Source: Bacteroidales bacterium
Lineage (GTDB): Bacteria > Bacteroidota > Bacteroidia > Bacteroidales > UBA10428
Length of the DNA: 64,000 nucleotides
Direction of reading: 5' to 3'
Assembly: GCA_016926235.1 (NCBI GenBank)
Contig: JAFGOZ010000524.1
Location: 65,365-129,364 of the forward strand
Below, piece after piece: positions 25,926-35,553 of the stretch (its first letter is position 1; each line of letters opens with the position of its first letter). The notes under the pieces were generated by a model, which had not been told where the DNA came from, searched no databases, and was given only the letters and a program-made list of their open reading frames with translations. Made by a program: the position numbers and the translations under genes.

Positions 25926-26675
25926 TTATAAAGAATCGAGATATTCTAACAACAAAGGTTTCTTTTGCAACGATACCGGTATATTTGACTGATCAGTCAT
26001 TACAATAAACCCACCCTGCTGCTTATCATAATAGGAGACATAACTAAGATTTATTAAATGTGATTGATGCACACGCATAAAACCCTTCCCTTCAAACATT
26101 TCCTCATAATTCTTCAATCCTTTAGAAACTAAAATGCTTTTATTATTTATTAAGTAAAAGGTAGTGTAGGTATTATCTGCTTCGCATCGTATAATATCCT
26201 TAATATCTATCACATGAATTTTATCCGATGTTTTCAAAACAAGTTTTTTCACGCCGGGTATAGAATTATTGATGTTGTCAAAAAATGCCTGAAACTTCAT
26301 ATCATAACCATCCGTTATTTTTTCCTTTATTGCATTATTTACAGAATTAATGATTTCTGCAGGATTGACCGGTTTTAAAATATAATCAAATGCACTAAAT
26401 TTTATCGCTTGAATTGCATACTCCTCATACGCGGTAACAAATATCACTTTATATTTCCGGTAGTCAATCTTTTTTAAAATATCGAAACCATTACCATCAG
26501 GAAGATTTATGTCCAAAAATATCAAATCCGGTTCATTCATTGATATCATCCCTATGGCTTCCACACAATTTTCCGCTTTACCAACTACCTGTATTTGCCT
26601 GAATTGCAATGCCAAAATCTTTTCGATGGCTTGCCGGGCGTGCACCTCATCATCTACAATTATTGCTTTTATCAT
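25926..26675 (-). CDS. LytTR-family response regulator
   Basis: 249 residues: receiver domain (about 1-120) with acidic pair Asp8-Asp9, phospho-acceptor Asp55 (FLDINLPDGNG), Thr/Ser of VTAY and Lys of LKPVNP; then a LytTR DNA-binding domain (about 145-245; IRCEADNTYTTFY, VHQSHLINLSYVSYYDK). It probably controls transcription on command of the kinase encoded just upstream (7-bp gap). Targets are unknown; the T9SS and propeller genes downstream are possible ones by position only. Confidence 0.92.
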   Translation of the reverse strand: MIKAIIVDDEVHARQAIEKILALQFRQIQVVGKAENCVEAIGMISMNEPDLIFLDINLPDGNGFDILKKIDYRKYKVIFVTAYEEYAIQAIKFSAFDYILKPVNPAEIINSVNNAIKEKITDGYDMKFQAFFDNINNSIPGVKKLVLKTSDKIHVIDIKDIIRCEADNTYTTFYLINNKSILVSKGLKNYEEMFEGKGFMRVHQSHLINLSYVSYYDKQQGGFIVMTDQSNIPVSLQKKPLLLEYLDSL

Positions 26676-26682
26676 TTCTTTT

Positions 26683-28728
26683 TTATTTTATTGGAAGTGT
26701 AAATTGCACCATAAATCCTTCCTGTTTCTCATTAAAATTGGAGTTAATATCCAGTAATATCTTCATCTTTTGCAACTTCTCAACATTGTGGATTCGTTCT
26801 TTAGTAATTTGTGTAGCTAACGAAACATGGTTGTTTTTGGATTGCTTTTCCTCCATTTTATTTCCCGGACCATTATCCTCAACAATAACCATCATACAAT
26901 CATTACTCATGTTATATTTTAAGTTAATCATGCCGGCATGCTTCTCCATGCTTCGCATACCATGCTCCACAGCATTTTCAATAAATGGCTGGATTAACAT
27001 AGGTGGAATTTTTACCACTTCCTGGTTCAGTTCAGGACTAACTTCAATAGTAAAATCAAAATCCTTATTGAACCGTAGCTGTTGAAGTTTTAAATAATAA
27101 TTATTTAGATCTATATCCTCTTTTAGCGTAACCAGTTCTTTTCGTGATCCTTCAAGCACAAGCCTCATCAAACCAGAAAACTCTGCAATATAAGATACCG
27201 ATTCGATGGTATCATTTTGTAAAATAAAATTCTGTATAGCTGATAATGAATTATAAATAAAGTGAGGGTTCATTTGAGAACGCAGCAGTTTTTGCTTATT
27301 ATTTTCCGCAAGAAGTTGATAACGTAACTTGTTTTGTTTAATAAACAGGATGGCAATCATAATTATCAATAAAACTAACACCGAAATAGCTATTATTACA
27401 TATTTCTGAAAATTCAGTTTTTGCTGTTGTATTTTATTTTCCTTATCAAGAATAATTATTTGATTTTCCTTTTTTTCAACATGGTATTCTGTTTCAATTT
27501 TCTGAATCTGCTTTTCATTTTCTGTGTTTATCAGAGAATCTTTCAGTACCATATAATTTTCATGTGCATTAAGGGCTTTACCTGTTTTTCCTGTTGATTT
27601 ATACAATTGATAATATAATCGTGCAATCTCAACCTGCTCCTCCAACAAACCATTATTCTGAGCTAATGGCTCTACACTGTTAAGTAACTTCAATGCAGGA
27701 CCAAAGTCATTCTTTATTATGCTGATTTCAGCCAACGCGCTCTTTGTCTGTACTACACCTATTTCAAAGTGAATCTCATAGTAATCTTCTAATGCTATGT
27801 TATATAAAGAAGATGCCTCATCAAGATTACCCATTATCTTCATAATCCCTGCTTTGTAACTATTCAAAGTTGCCATACCTCTTTTGTAACCACACCTATT
27901 GCTTATCATCATGGCTGTATCAATGTAGGCAAGCGATTTTGGATATTCCTTATTCAACTTATAGATTAAGGCTATTTCACTATAGATATATGCCAATATT
28001 TGATCACTTGTAATCCCATTCCTTAACCCTATTGCCTGCTGATAATAATCCATAGCTTTATCATACTCCTTTCTTATCCTGCATACCTCCCCTACTGTTG
28101 TAAGACTATTCACAATCTCTGTTGTATCACCAAGTTTTTCACGGATCCTCAGTGAACGTATATAATTATCCATAGCCAGCTTATACTCTCCCTTAAAATA
28201 ATGCACCAGACCAATATTAAAATACCCTGTTCCTATACCAACACTATCATTCAACTGTTTTTTAAAATTTAAGGATCGTTTAAACATAGACAAAGACTTA
28301 TCCAAATCATTCGTAAGACCGTAACACATACCCTTTAGATTAAGTACATTCGATAATTCCTCCTTTTTGTCTAACTTCTCATAAAGTATCAATGATCGAT
28401 CCAAATATATTAATGCCTGCCCATAATTTGTTGAATCAACATAAACCTGCCCCGTCTTTCTCAGCAAATCAGCCTTTAATCCATCATCATCGCAATACTT
28501 TATCCCTCTATCATAATAAGTAAGGGCAACATGATATATGCGTTCTCTATGATATTCATTGCCTATTTTAAAGGCAAGTTGACTTATTTTACTTCTATTT
28601 CTAATTTTTAGCGCTTTATTAAATTCAACTATTAAACTATCGTTTATGGCTTTAACATTTATTGAAGTAACAAACAATAATAAAAAACAAAAAAATCTCA
28701 TTCTACACCCTTTTACTCTCACTTTCAA
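26683..28728 (-). CDS. TPR-containing LytS-type sensor histidine kinase
   Basis: 681 residues. A signal-like N-terminus (the start could be Met10, 28701, which gives a cleaner signal peptide) precedes a periplasmic region of about seven tetratricopeptide repeats (about 35-380). A coiled coil, one transmembrane helix (about 425-445, VIIAISVLVLLIIMIAILFI) and a cytoplasmic His_kinase domain follow. The domain contains QMNPHFIYNSL (phospho-acceptor His near 488) and an HATPase with PPMLIQPFIENAVEHG and EDNGPG. Such TPR kinases paired with LytTR regulators are common in Bacteroidota. The TPRs are a likely protein- or peptide-binding sensor. It is co-transcribed with the LytTR regulator. Confidence 0.92.
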   Translation of the reverse strand: MKVRVKGCRMRFFCFLLLFVTSINVKAINDSLIVEFNKALKIRNRSKISQLAFKIGNEYHRERIYHVALTYYDRGIKYCDDDGLKADLLRKTGQVYVDSTNYGQALIYLDRSLILYEKLDKKEELSNVLNLKGMCYGLTNDLDKSLSMFKRSLNFKKQLNDSVGIGTGYFNIGLVHYFKGEYKLAMDNYIRSLRIREKLGDTTEIVNSLTTVGEVCRIRKEYDKAMDYYQQAIGLRNGITSDQILAYIYSEIALIYKLNKEYPKSLAYIDTAMMISNRCGYKRGMATLNSYKAGIMKIMGNLDEASSLYNIALEDYYEIHFEIGVVQTKSALAEISIIKNDFGPALKLLNSVEPLAQNNGLLEEQVEIARLYYQLYKSTGKTGKALNAHENYMVLKDSLINTENEKQIQKIETEYHVEKKENQIIILDKENKIQQQKLNFQKYVIIAISVLVLLIIMIAILFIKQNKLRYQLLAENNKQKLLRSQMNPHFIYNSLSAIQNFILQNDTIESVSYIAEFSGLMRLVLEGSRKELVTLKEDIDLNNYYLKLQQLRFNKDFDFTIEVSPELNQEVVKIPPMLIQPFIENAVEHGMRSMEKHAGMINLKYNMSNDCMMVIVEDNGPGNKMEEKQSKNNHVSLATQITKERIHNVEKLQKMKILLDINSNFNEKQEGFMVQFTLPIK

Positions 28729-28891
28729 TTTCTGATTTTAAAGTAACAAAAAAAAATTATAAATGAGAAAAATTAATCAAATATCCAAATAACACTCCTC
28801 TTCAAATCATTGATTTAATAATAAAAATCTGTAAATTGCATGTACTTAAAAGGGTTTTAAAAAATAAATGAACTGATAATATTTCACAACT

Positions 28892-30508
28892 ATGAAAGAA
28901 AAAATTAATAACATCTTCCCTTCATCAGAATCAATTCCTGAAAACTACAAGGTACAATTCCCGATAAACCAAACCCGGTACCTTATTGATGGTGAACTAA
29001 CGGAATGGAAGGGTGATGTGGAGAAGGTATACTCTCCGGTATATGTTAATAAAAGTAATGTGTTTGATAATTATATAGGTTCCTACCCATTAATGGATGG
29101 GGAAACCTCTATGAAAGCCCTTGAAGCAGCCATGAAGGCATACAATAACGGGCAGGGAGAATGGCCTTCTATGACAATTGAGCAACGAATTGGCTGTATG
29201 AAAAAATTTGTTGCCTTAATGAAGGAACAGAGGGACCTGATTATAAAATTACTCATGTGGGAGATAGGTAAAAAGTTGAAAGATTCAGAAAAAGAATTTG
29301 ACCGTACCATTGATTACATTATGGATACTATAGAGGCGCTTAAAGATCTTGACAGGACTGCATCACGACTAACCATTCAGCAGGGTATTATTGCTCAAAT
29401 TCGTCGCGCACCTCTAGGAGTTGTATTATGTATGGGGCCTTTCAACTACCCGTTGAATGAAACCTTTACTACACTTATTCCAGCCCTCCTCATGGGTAAT
29501 ACGATCATTTTTAAGCCCCCAAAACTTGGAGTCCTTCTACATACTCCTTTGTTAAAAGCCTATAAGGAAGCTTTCCCGAAAGGTGCAGTAAATGTCGTGT
29601 TTGGTGAGGGACAAAAGGTAATTTCCCCTCTTATGGAATCAGGTAAAATTGATGTTCTTGCCTTTATTGGATCCTGCCGGGTAGCCGATATTTTAAAAAA
29701 ACAACACCCCCAACCACACAAATTCAAGGCAGTTTTAGGGCTTGAAGCTAAAAACCCGGCCATTATACTTGATGATGCTGATTTGGACATAGCTGTGCAG
29801 GAATGTATTACCGGGGCATTATCCTATAATGGTCAACGATGTACAGCCTTAAAACTGATATTCGTGCATGAAAGCATAAAAGATGTATTCACAGAAAGAT
29901 TCGTTGCTGAAGTAGAAAAATTAAACATTGGCATGCCCTGGGATGAGAATGTAAATATTACTCCTCTTCCCGAACCAAACAAGTCAGAAATACTCACCGA
30001 ATATATAAATGATGCGGTAAGCAAAGGTGCTAAGGTATGTAATCCATCAGGTGGTTTATTTAACAAATCCTTCTTCTTCCCGGCTGTACTAAAGGATGTA
30101 AATGATTCCATGCGTATCTTTCATGAAGAACAATTTGGACCTATAACACCAATCGCAGGATTCAAAGACATCCAGGAGCCACTGAATTACATAATAAAAT
30201 CAAATTACGGCCAACAGGCAAGTATCTTTGGCAAAGATACCACAAAGATTGCTGCTTTAATTGACACCCTTGTAAACCAGGTTTGCCGGGTTAACATTAA
30301 CTCTCAGTGTCAACGTGGACCTGATGTATTTCCTTTTACAGGACGCAAAGACTCTGCTGAAAACACCCTTTCTGTTAGTGATGCCCTGAGGGTATTTACC
30401 ATTCGCACTTTGGTTGCTCTTAAAGAAAACGATCTGAATAAGCAAATAACGACTGAAATTTTAAGGGAACAGAAATCAAATTTCCTTTCAACCGATTATA
30501 TACTATAA
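28892..30508 (+). CDS. gapN: NADP-dependent glyceraldehyde-3-phosphate dehydrogenase, non-phosphorylating (GapN-like)
   Basis: Aldehyde dehydrogenase superfamily, 538 residues. Catalytic Glu285 (GLEAKNP) and Cys317 (NGQRCTALK) are present, with the cofactor-binding region around GPFNYPLNE and FKPPKLG. The C-terminal QRGPDVFPFTGRKDS and the GLEAKNPAIILDDADLD block are close to GapN/ALDH11, which oxidises glyceraldehyde-3-phosphate directly to 3-phosphoglycerate while making NADPH. It is about 60 residues longer than typical GapN (about 475), with extra sequence at both ends. It begins a plus-strand run with two small envelope genes (3-bp and near-zero gaps). Specificity is inferred from motifs; another ALDH substrate cannot be excluded. 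Confidence 0.82.
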   Translation: MKEKINNIFPSSESIPENYKVQFPINQTRYLIDGELTEWKGDVEKVYSPVYVNKSNVFDNYIGSYPLMDGETSMKALEAAMKAYNNGQGEWPSMTIEQRIGCMKKFVALMKEQRDLIIKLLMWEIGKKLKDSEKEFDRTIDYIMDTIEALKDLDRTASRLTIQQGIIAQIRRAPLGVVLCMGPFNYPLNETFTTLIPALLMGNTIIFKPPKLGVLLHTPLLKAYKEAFPKGAVNVVFGEGQKVISPLMESGKIDVLAFIGSCRVADILKKQHPQPHKFKAVLGLEAKNPAIILDDADLDIAVQECITGALSYNGQRCTALKLIFVHESIKDVFTERFVAEVEKLNIGMPWDENVNITPLPEPNKSEILTEYINDAVSKGAKVCNPSGGLFNKSFFFPAVLKDVNDSMRIFHEEQFGPITPIAGFKDIQEPLNYIIKSNYGQQASIFGKDTTKIAALIDTLVNQVCRVNINSQCQRGPDVFPFTGRKDSAENTLSVSDALRVFTIRTLVALKENDLNKQITTEILREQKSNFLSTDYIL

Positions 30509-30511
30509 TTA

Positions 30512-31027
30512 ATGGATAATTTAAATATGAATATAATACATATAAAAAGTACATTCAATTATCGAAAAATACATACTATTATAGTATCATGTATACTATT
30601 TTTTTATGCTGTCATGTTTTCATCCTGTTCAATGTGCCATAAAATGATGGAAAACTCTTCATGGCAACTGGTTTACGAAAACAATAACGAGGGGGAAGTA
30701 ATAAACGGCAGCGTGGCTGACTTAATTGAGGCCATAAAAAAAGGAAAAGAATTAAGGGTTGTTACATATAATGATGAAAAGCAAACCGGTTATGCTACAA
30801 TTGCAGAAAATATCTGGATAAAAAACGGAATTGTATATATGCAGAATACAACACAGATTAGCGTTCAATATAATGGCGATGATTTGAATTTTCAGGACAA
30901 TGCCTTTCATTGGTATATTATAATCAATACTAACGGCATTAGAAACATGTCCAGGTGGTATGTTGGGGAACACACTCCCAGAGGTAATGATTCTGACAGG
31001 GTAGCTGCCAAATGGTTCGTAAAATAA
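30512..31027 (+). CDS. Small putative lipoprotein
   Basis: 171 residues, family not recognised. A hydrophobic segment (about 22-37) ends in SSC; the Cys near 39 could be a lipid-attachment site, although the N-terminal extension before it is long. A start at Met6 (30527) would shorten it. The mature part has a mixed alpha/beta look: NGSVADLIEAIKKGKELRVVTYND, then a beta-rich segment with several Trp. It starts 3 bp after gapN, so it is surely co-transcribed, and its end overlaps the longest form of the next ORF. Confidence 0.65.
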   Translation: MDNLNMNIIHIKSTFNYRKIHTIIVSCILFFYAVMFSSCSMCHKMMENSSWQLVYENNNEGEVINGSVADLIEAIKKGKELRVVTYNDEKQTGYATIAENIWIKNGIVYMQNTTQISVQYNGDDLNFQDNAFHWYIIINTNGIRNMSRWYVGEHTPRGNDSDRVAAKWFVK

Positions 31028-31038
31028 ACGAAAAAAAA

Positions 31039-31500
31039 ATGATTGTAAATAATAAACTTGACAAAGCTTTCGGCCCTGTTGGTACCAGCGCCGGGTTATT
31101 TTTAGGTATTGCTGGCATAGTATTTACAATTCTTTATGCCTGGTCTGCTTTAAGCCTTTTTGTAATTGGCGCTTTTGTCGGATTGACCAATACAAGTGCT
31201 AAAATTGATATTGATAATAAACGGGTTAAGCTGTCAAACAATATATTTGGTTGTATCAGCCTGGGAAAATGGGTTGAAGTAAATACAAAAATGAAATTAG
31301 GCATCCTGGATTCGAGCATGATTTGGCGGGCTTACAGTAGGAGCAACCGTAAACTGGACATCTCTCAAAAGGATATCCGTATTATTTTATATTCTTCAAC
31401 CATGCAACAAATCATGCCACTCATGAAAACAAATACGAAAGAAAGCGCTAAGGAAAATTTGGAAAAACTATGCACTCAGTTGGAAATTCAGAAGGTTTAG
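31039..31500 (+). CDS. Small membrane protein
   Basis: 153 residues from the preferred ATG at 31039; a longer form from 31012 would overlap the preceding gene by 16 bp and adds only a charged, Lys-rich stretch. Two hydrophobic helices with a glycine-rich turn (about 12-50: GPVGTSAGLFLGIAGIVF and LSLFVIGAFVGL) precede a cytoplasmic or surface domain of about 100 residues. The family is unknown. It is probably the third gene of the gapN transcript. Confidence 0.65.
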   Translation: MIVNNKLDKAFGPVGTSAGLFLGIAGIVFTILYAWSALSLFVIGAFVGLTNTSAKIDIDNKRVKLSNNIFGCISLGKWVEVNTKMKLGILDSSMIWRAYSRSNRKLDISQKDIRIILYSSTMQQIMPLMKTNTKESAKENLEKLCTQLEIQKV

Positions 31501-31587
31501 TTCGACACTTAAATTTTTAAAGAAAAAAACCATCATAAAGCAACCAAAATACATGATTTCTCATCCTGATAATAAAACAACATCCTG

Positions 31588-32226
31588 ATGAAAAGACAAA
31601 ATAAAGTAATAAGGAAGGTGCTCATTGTTGTTGCCATTTCCATTATTGCACAAATCAGCATCTCCATTTTCCAATCATGCTGCAATCCCGATGATGTGAC
31701 AATTACATTACAATCCATTCAAAATAATTTACATAAGATTGCCGGAATTATCACAGAGGGTGAAAACAATATAATTGAATACCAGCTTGAAACGTATACC
31801 CCCGATGACAGGGGGATACGATATGACAGTCTGGGAATAGAAGTTGCCAATACAGTAATTATTTCCGGTCTGAAAGAACAATGGTATAATACGATTGGAT
31901 TTACTGGTTTGTATGCCTGCGAACCCGCATATAACTTTGACCGCATATACGATATTGAAATAACTTCATCTGAAGATTATAATACTTCTTTTCCTAAAGG
32001 TTCTGATCTTTCAAGAATAATGTCTGTTAGCTGGATGTTTTCATTACAAAAAAACAGCATTGATTTCTTCTTAATTGGACAAGAATTAACTGATAATGAT
32101 AGCTTTTTCTTTACCTTTAACTTCCCTCCTGATGAAAATAAAATTCACAACATTACCATAAATTACACACTCTATGATAACAGGGTATATACAACTACTA
32201 TATCGAATTTATTTATAAAAAAATAG
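31588..32226 (+). CDS. Putative lipoprotein of unknown function
   Basis: 212 residues with a signal/anchor helix (about 10-28) and a lipobox-like FQSC (Cys31). The mature part is beta-rich and contains LYACEPAYNFDRIYDIEITSSEDY, then a PKGSDLSRIM stretch. This resembles Bacteroidota lipoproteins of the DUF5034 kind, but I am not certain of the assignment. It lies 87 bp after the small membrane protein gene and 159 bp before the next lipoprotein gene on the same strand. Confidence 0.65.
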   Translation: MKRQNKVIRKVLIVVAISIIAQISISIFQSCCNPDDVTITLQSIQNNLHKIAGIITEGENNIIEYQLETYTPDDRGIRYDSLGIEVANTVIISGLKEQWYNTIGFTGLYACEPAYNFDRIYDIEITSSEDYNTSFPKGSDLSRIMSVSWMFSLQKNSIDFFLIGQELTDNDSFFFTFNFPPDENKIHNITINYTLYDNRVYTTTISNLFIKK

Positions 32227-32385
32227 CAAAAAATATCTCACCAATAAAACACTAATTTCAAAGCAGATTTACACGAATTATTGTTAACAAAAAATACTTA
32301 CTACGAAAGTCTGCAAGAAAAATTATGATTTTTTATGTCCTCAAAAAGTTCTAATTTCGTTAAGTATAACCTAATCCTTAAATTC

Positions 32386-33570
32386 ATGAGAACCCTTGTT
32401 TTATTCCTTTTTATTACCTCCATGATCAACGGATGTTCGTCTGGAAAGACTGAAGATAAAAAAGTAACAAGTGAGCCCCAGCAACCCAAAATTCAGTATA
32501 ACAACATTTCTCAATATTTATCTGCAAATTCTTCTTGCCGAGGTGATTTTTTTTATTACATTCCTGGTAACCTAACTGACAATAAAACGTATTGCACAAT
32601 TTTTCTTTTCGACCCGCATGGCGACGGGAAAATGGTAGTTGAAAAATATAAAGACCTTGCAGACAGTCTTCAAATAATGCTAATATGTTCAAATCAGTTA
32701 AAAAATGGACTGGACAACAATATTGTGCAATCAACATTTAACTTCCTTTACAATACAACAATCAGATATTTTCCTGTTGATACTTCACAAATCCTGTTTT
32801 TAGGATTTTCCGGTGGTGGACGTATTGCCCTGCAGGAAGGTAGTCTCATACCTAATGTCAAAGGAGTAATAAGTTGTGGTGCCGGACAACACGCCTCTCA
32901 ATTAAATAAAGGCACTGCTTTTGTTTATATTGCAGGAAATGAGGATTTTAATTATATTGAATGTCGTGAAGTAGTGTCCCAATTTCCTGAAGGATATAAC
33001 CTGTTGTTTATCACTTTCATTGGCAAGCATGAGTGGCCAGAACCAGTTATTATAAGTGAAGCCATTCATTTTTGTCTTGCTCCGACTCCCAGAAAAAGTT
33101 ACGTTTATACAAACGAGGAAAATAGAATAATAACTGCAGAAAAAGGGGAAAGGGAAAAGATACAGCAAAATTTTGCAACTCAAAGCATAGACTGGTGGAA
33201 TAATTACATTAACCAGTTAAGAGCTAAAGCATCAAATAGAAAAGATCCTGAATCCATATCCAGTAAAAGGTCTATCAATTATATCAGCATGATTGCCTAT
33301 ATGCATACAAAAAGAGCTTTAAACATGGATAATTTGGAGTATACAGATTATAGCCTTTCACTTTACAAGGAAGTTGACCCGGAAAATCCCGATATGCATT
33401 TTTTTGCAGCCTGTTACCAGGCTAAACTTGAGAATAATGATAAAGCAATTGAAGAATTGGAAGAAGCAGTATCATTAGGTTTCAATAACAGGGATCAGAT
33501 TGAATTATCGCCATACCTGCAAAATCTGAGGTCAGATAACCGGTTTCTGGATCTTCTAAGCAAATTATAA
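32386..33570 (+). CDS. Alpha/beta-hydrolase-like lipoprotein with TPR tail
   Basis: 394 residues from the ATG at 32386, chosen because it gives a clean lipoprotein signal with Cys17 (MINGC). The longer ORF from 32335 places 17 polar residues before it. Residues about 50-240 look like an alpha/beta hydrolase: LFDPHGDGK resembles an oxyanion region, GFSGGGRIAL is a GxSxG nucleophile elbow, and KHEWPEP supplies a late His. Residues about 290-394 form TPR-like helices (DNLEYTDYSLSLYKEVDPENPDMHFF, LENNDKAIEELEEAVSLG). It is probably an esterase or peptidase at the periplasmic face; the substrate is unknown. The methyltransferase gene begins 8 bp downstream. Confidence 0.75.
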   Translation: MRTLVLFLFITSMINGCSSGKTEDKKVTSEPQQPKIQYNNISQYLSANSSCRGDFFYYIPGNLTDNKTYCTIFLFDPHGDGKMVVEKYKDLADSLQIMLICSNQLKNGLDNNIVQSTFNFLYNTTIRYFPVDTSQILFLGFSGGGRIALQEGSLIPNVKGVISCGAGQHASQLNKGTAFVYIAGNEDFNYIECREVVSQFPEGYNLLFITFIGKHEWPEPVIISEAIHFCLAPTPRKSYVYTNEENRIITAEKGEREKIQQNFATQSIDWWNNYINQLRAKASNRKDPESISSKRSINYISMIAYMHTKRALNMDNLEYTDYSLSLYKEVDPENPDMHFFAACYQAKLENNDKAIEELEEAVSLGFNNRDQIELSPYLQNLRSDNRFLDLLSKL

Positions 33571-33578
33571 AACATAGT

Positions 33579-34202
33579 ATGGAAGCATTTTGGGATGCAA
33601 TGTTTAAAGAAGAAAAAACCAACTGGGGATTTGAACCGTGCGATTCGGCTTTTGTGGCATTAGACCTTTTTAAAAAGAATAATATCCAAAACATCCTGAT
33701 TCCCGGCATAGGTTATGGTCGTAATGCTTTCCCATTCCAGAAAGCAGGATTCAATGTTGATGGAATTGAAATTTCTGAGACAGCAATACAAATTGCCAAA
33801 GAAGTTGGTTTCAGGGGAACCATCCATCATGGTTCAGTCACTCAAATGCCATTTGATAATACAATTTATGATGGCATATTCTGTTATGCCTTATTACATT
33901 TACTGAATAAGCCTGAGCGTAAGAAATTCCTCTCTGCCTGTTTTGAGCAACTAAAAACTGGTGGATATATGATCTTTACAGTGGTTTCAATTAAAGCCCG
34001 GATGTATGAAAATGCGAAGTTATTAAGTAAAAACCGCTATGAGTTGATGGAAGGTTTAAAGGTATTTTTTTATGATCAGGATGCTATTGAAAAAGAGTTC
34101 AAACCATTTGGTTTATTCGACTATAGAGAATTTGATGAGCCTATAAAACATATAGAGGGCGAGGAGCCTTTGAAATGCTTTTTGGTTATGTGTAAAAAAT
34201 AA
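33579..34202 (+). CDS. Class I SAM-dependent methyltransferase
   Basis: 207 residues with a Rossmann-type methyltransferase fold: motif I IPGIGYGRNAFPF (near 46-58, a GxGxGR variant), the acidic motif II end DGIEIS, and motif IV YDGIFCYALLHLL. An N-terminal segment WGFEP near 17 resembles TehB/thiopurine-type methyltransferases acting on small molecules. The substrate is unknown. It follows the hydrolase lipoprotein gene by 8 bp and ends 11 bp from the converging lepB. Confidence 0.85.
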   Translation: MEAFWDAMFKEEKTNWGFEPCDSAFVALDLFKKNNIQNILIPGIGYGRNAFPFQKAGFNVDGIEISETAIQIAKEVGFRGTIHHGSVTQMPFDNTIYDGIFCYALLHLLNKPERKKFLSACFEQLKTGGYMIFTVVSIKARMYENAKLLSKNRYELMEGLKVFFYDQDAIEKEFKPFGLFDYREFDEPIKHIEGEEPLKCFLVMCKK

Positions 34203-34213
34203 TTATCCGGGTT

Positions 34214-35542
34214 TTACCGAATTCTCCTAAACATCCTGTTAAACCTGAACTTCTTTAACCCTTTCTTTTCCCGGTCAATGGATAACCAGATAACTGTTGC
34301 TTTCCCCACAATATGGTCTTCCGGAAGAAAACCCCAGAAACGCGAATCTGCACTATTGTGCCTGTTATCCCCCATCATAAAGTAGTAATCCATTTTAAAT
34401 GTATAATGACTAGCTATCTCTCCATTAATTACGATTACTGAATCTATTACTAACAACTTGTTTTGCTCATAATTCTCAATAATTCTCTTATATAATGGAA
34501 GGTTATCAACCGTAAGATTCACTTTATCACCTTTTTTAGGAATGGCTACCGGCCCAAAATTGTCTTCTGTAAAGAAGAAATTTAAAGTATATGGAAATAT
34601 TGAATTCAGAGAATTGGCAGGATATGTATTTTCATATCGCTTCACCTCAACAACATTTGGGTGTTTTTTCATTTTTTCAACCTGTGCCTGTGTTAGAGGA
34701 AGTTCATAAATTGCTCCTATGGGAATAAAATTCCTCATGTCTTTCGGTATATCAAATGTATCAAACTCCTCGTCAGTAAATTTTTTACCGTCAGTCTTTA
34801 CAAAGTAATTATACTGAATATTCATATTCGGAGTGTCCACCACTCCATTGATGTATAAATCGCCTTGTTTTATCTGTAAAGTATCACCCGGAATCCCAAC
34901 ACATCTTTTCACATAATATTCTCGCTTATCAACAGGATGCGTCATTATATGCAGATTTTTAAGAATAAAACCCCGGCCATACTGCCTGCACATTGTATAA
35001 TAACTCTGCTTAGGGTATTCCAATACCACCGTATCGCCCTCAGGATAATTAAAAACTATAACATCACCCCTTTGTATCTTTGAAAATCCCTTTATTCGTT
35101 TATAATTGAAATGTATTTTATTAAGGTAGGCCTTTTTCCCATTTGGTAGATTATTGTGGTAAAAAGGAATAGACAAAGGAGTATTTGGGAGTTTTGGCCC
35201 ATAAGTCAGCTTACTTACAAAAAGATAATCACCTACCATCAGGCTTTTTTGCATTGAAGGCGAGGGTATTGTAAAAGGCTCTATAACTAATGTACGCAAA
35301 AACACTGTAACAATAATAGCAATCAGAAGAAAATCAATCCACTCTACTATTGCAGGTCTATTACCTTCTTTTTTTCTACGCTTCCAAAAAATCCAGTTTA
35401 CTTTCCTTGAAATATAGATATCAAACAACAACAAGTAACCCGGCAACCACCAAAGGCTCCATATCCAAACTACCCAGGCTGTGTAAACTATGAATGCAAG
35501 AGAAAATTTTACATATTTGTTGTTAAAAAAACGTTTTATCAA
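34214..35542 (-). CDS. lepB: Signal peptidase I
   Basis: Membrane serine-lysine protease that removes Sec signal peptides. Two N-terminal hydrophobic segments (about 12-42 and 70-85) precede the catalytic Ser96 (PSPSMQ) and general base Lys212 (YYVKRCVGIPGD). The GDNRHNSADSRFWGF box E lies near 405. At 442 residues it is over 100 longer than E. coli LepB (324), because of insertions between the Ser and Lys boxes and between the Lys box and box E. Such long forms are usual in Bacteroidota. dapB lies 11 bp upstream on the same strand; the two are probably one transcript. Confidence 0.95.
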   Translation of the reverse strand: MIKRFFNNKYVKFSLAFIVYTAWVVWIWSLWWLPGYLLLFDIYISRKVNWIFWKRRKKEGNRPAIVEWIDFLLIAIIVTVFLRTLVIEPFTIPSPSMQKSLMVGDYLFVSKLTYGPKLPNTPLSIPFYHNNLPNGKKAYLNKIHFNYKRIKGFSKIQRGDVIVFNYPEGDTVVLEYPKQSYYTMCRQYGRGFILKNLHIMTHPVDKREYYVKRCVGIPGDTLQIKQGDLYINGVVDTPNMNIQYNYFVKTDGKKFTDEEFDTFDIPKDMRNFIPIGAIYELPLTQAQVEKMKKHPNVVEVKRYENTYPANSLNSIFPYTLNFFFTEDNFGPVAIPKKGDKVNLTVDNLPLYKRIIENYEQNKLLVIDSVIVINGEIASHYTFKMDYYFMMGDNRHNSADSRFWGFLPEDHIVGKATVIWLSIDREKKGLKKFRFNRMFRRIR

Positions 35543-35553
35543 AATAAAATATA

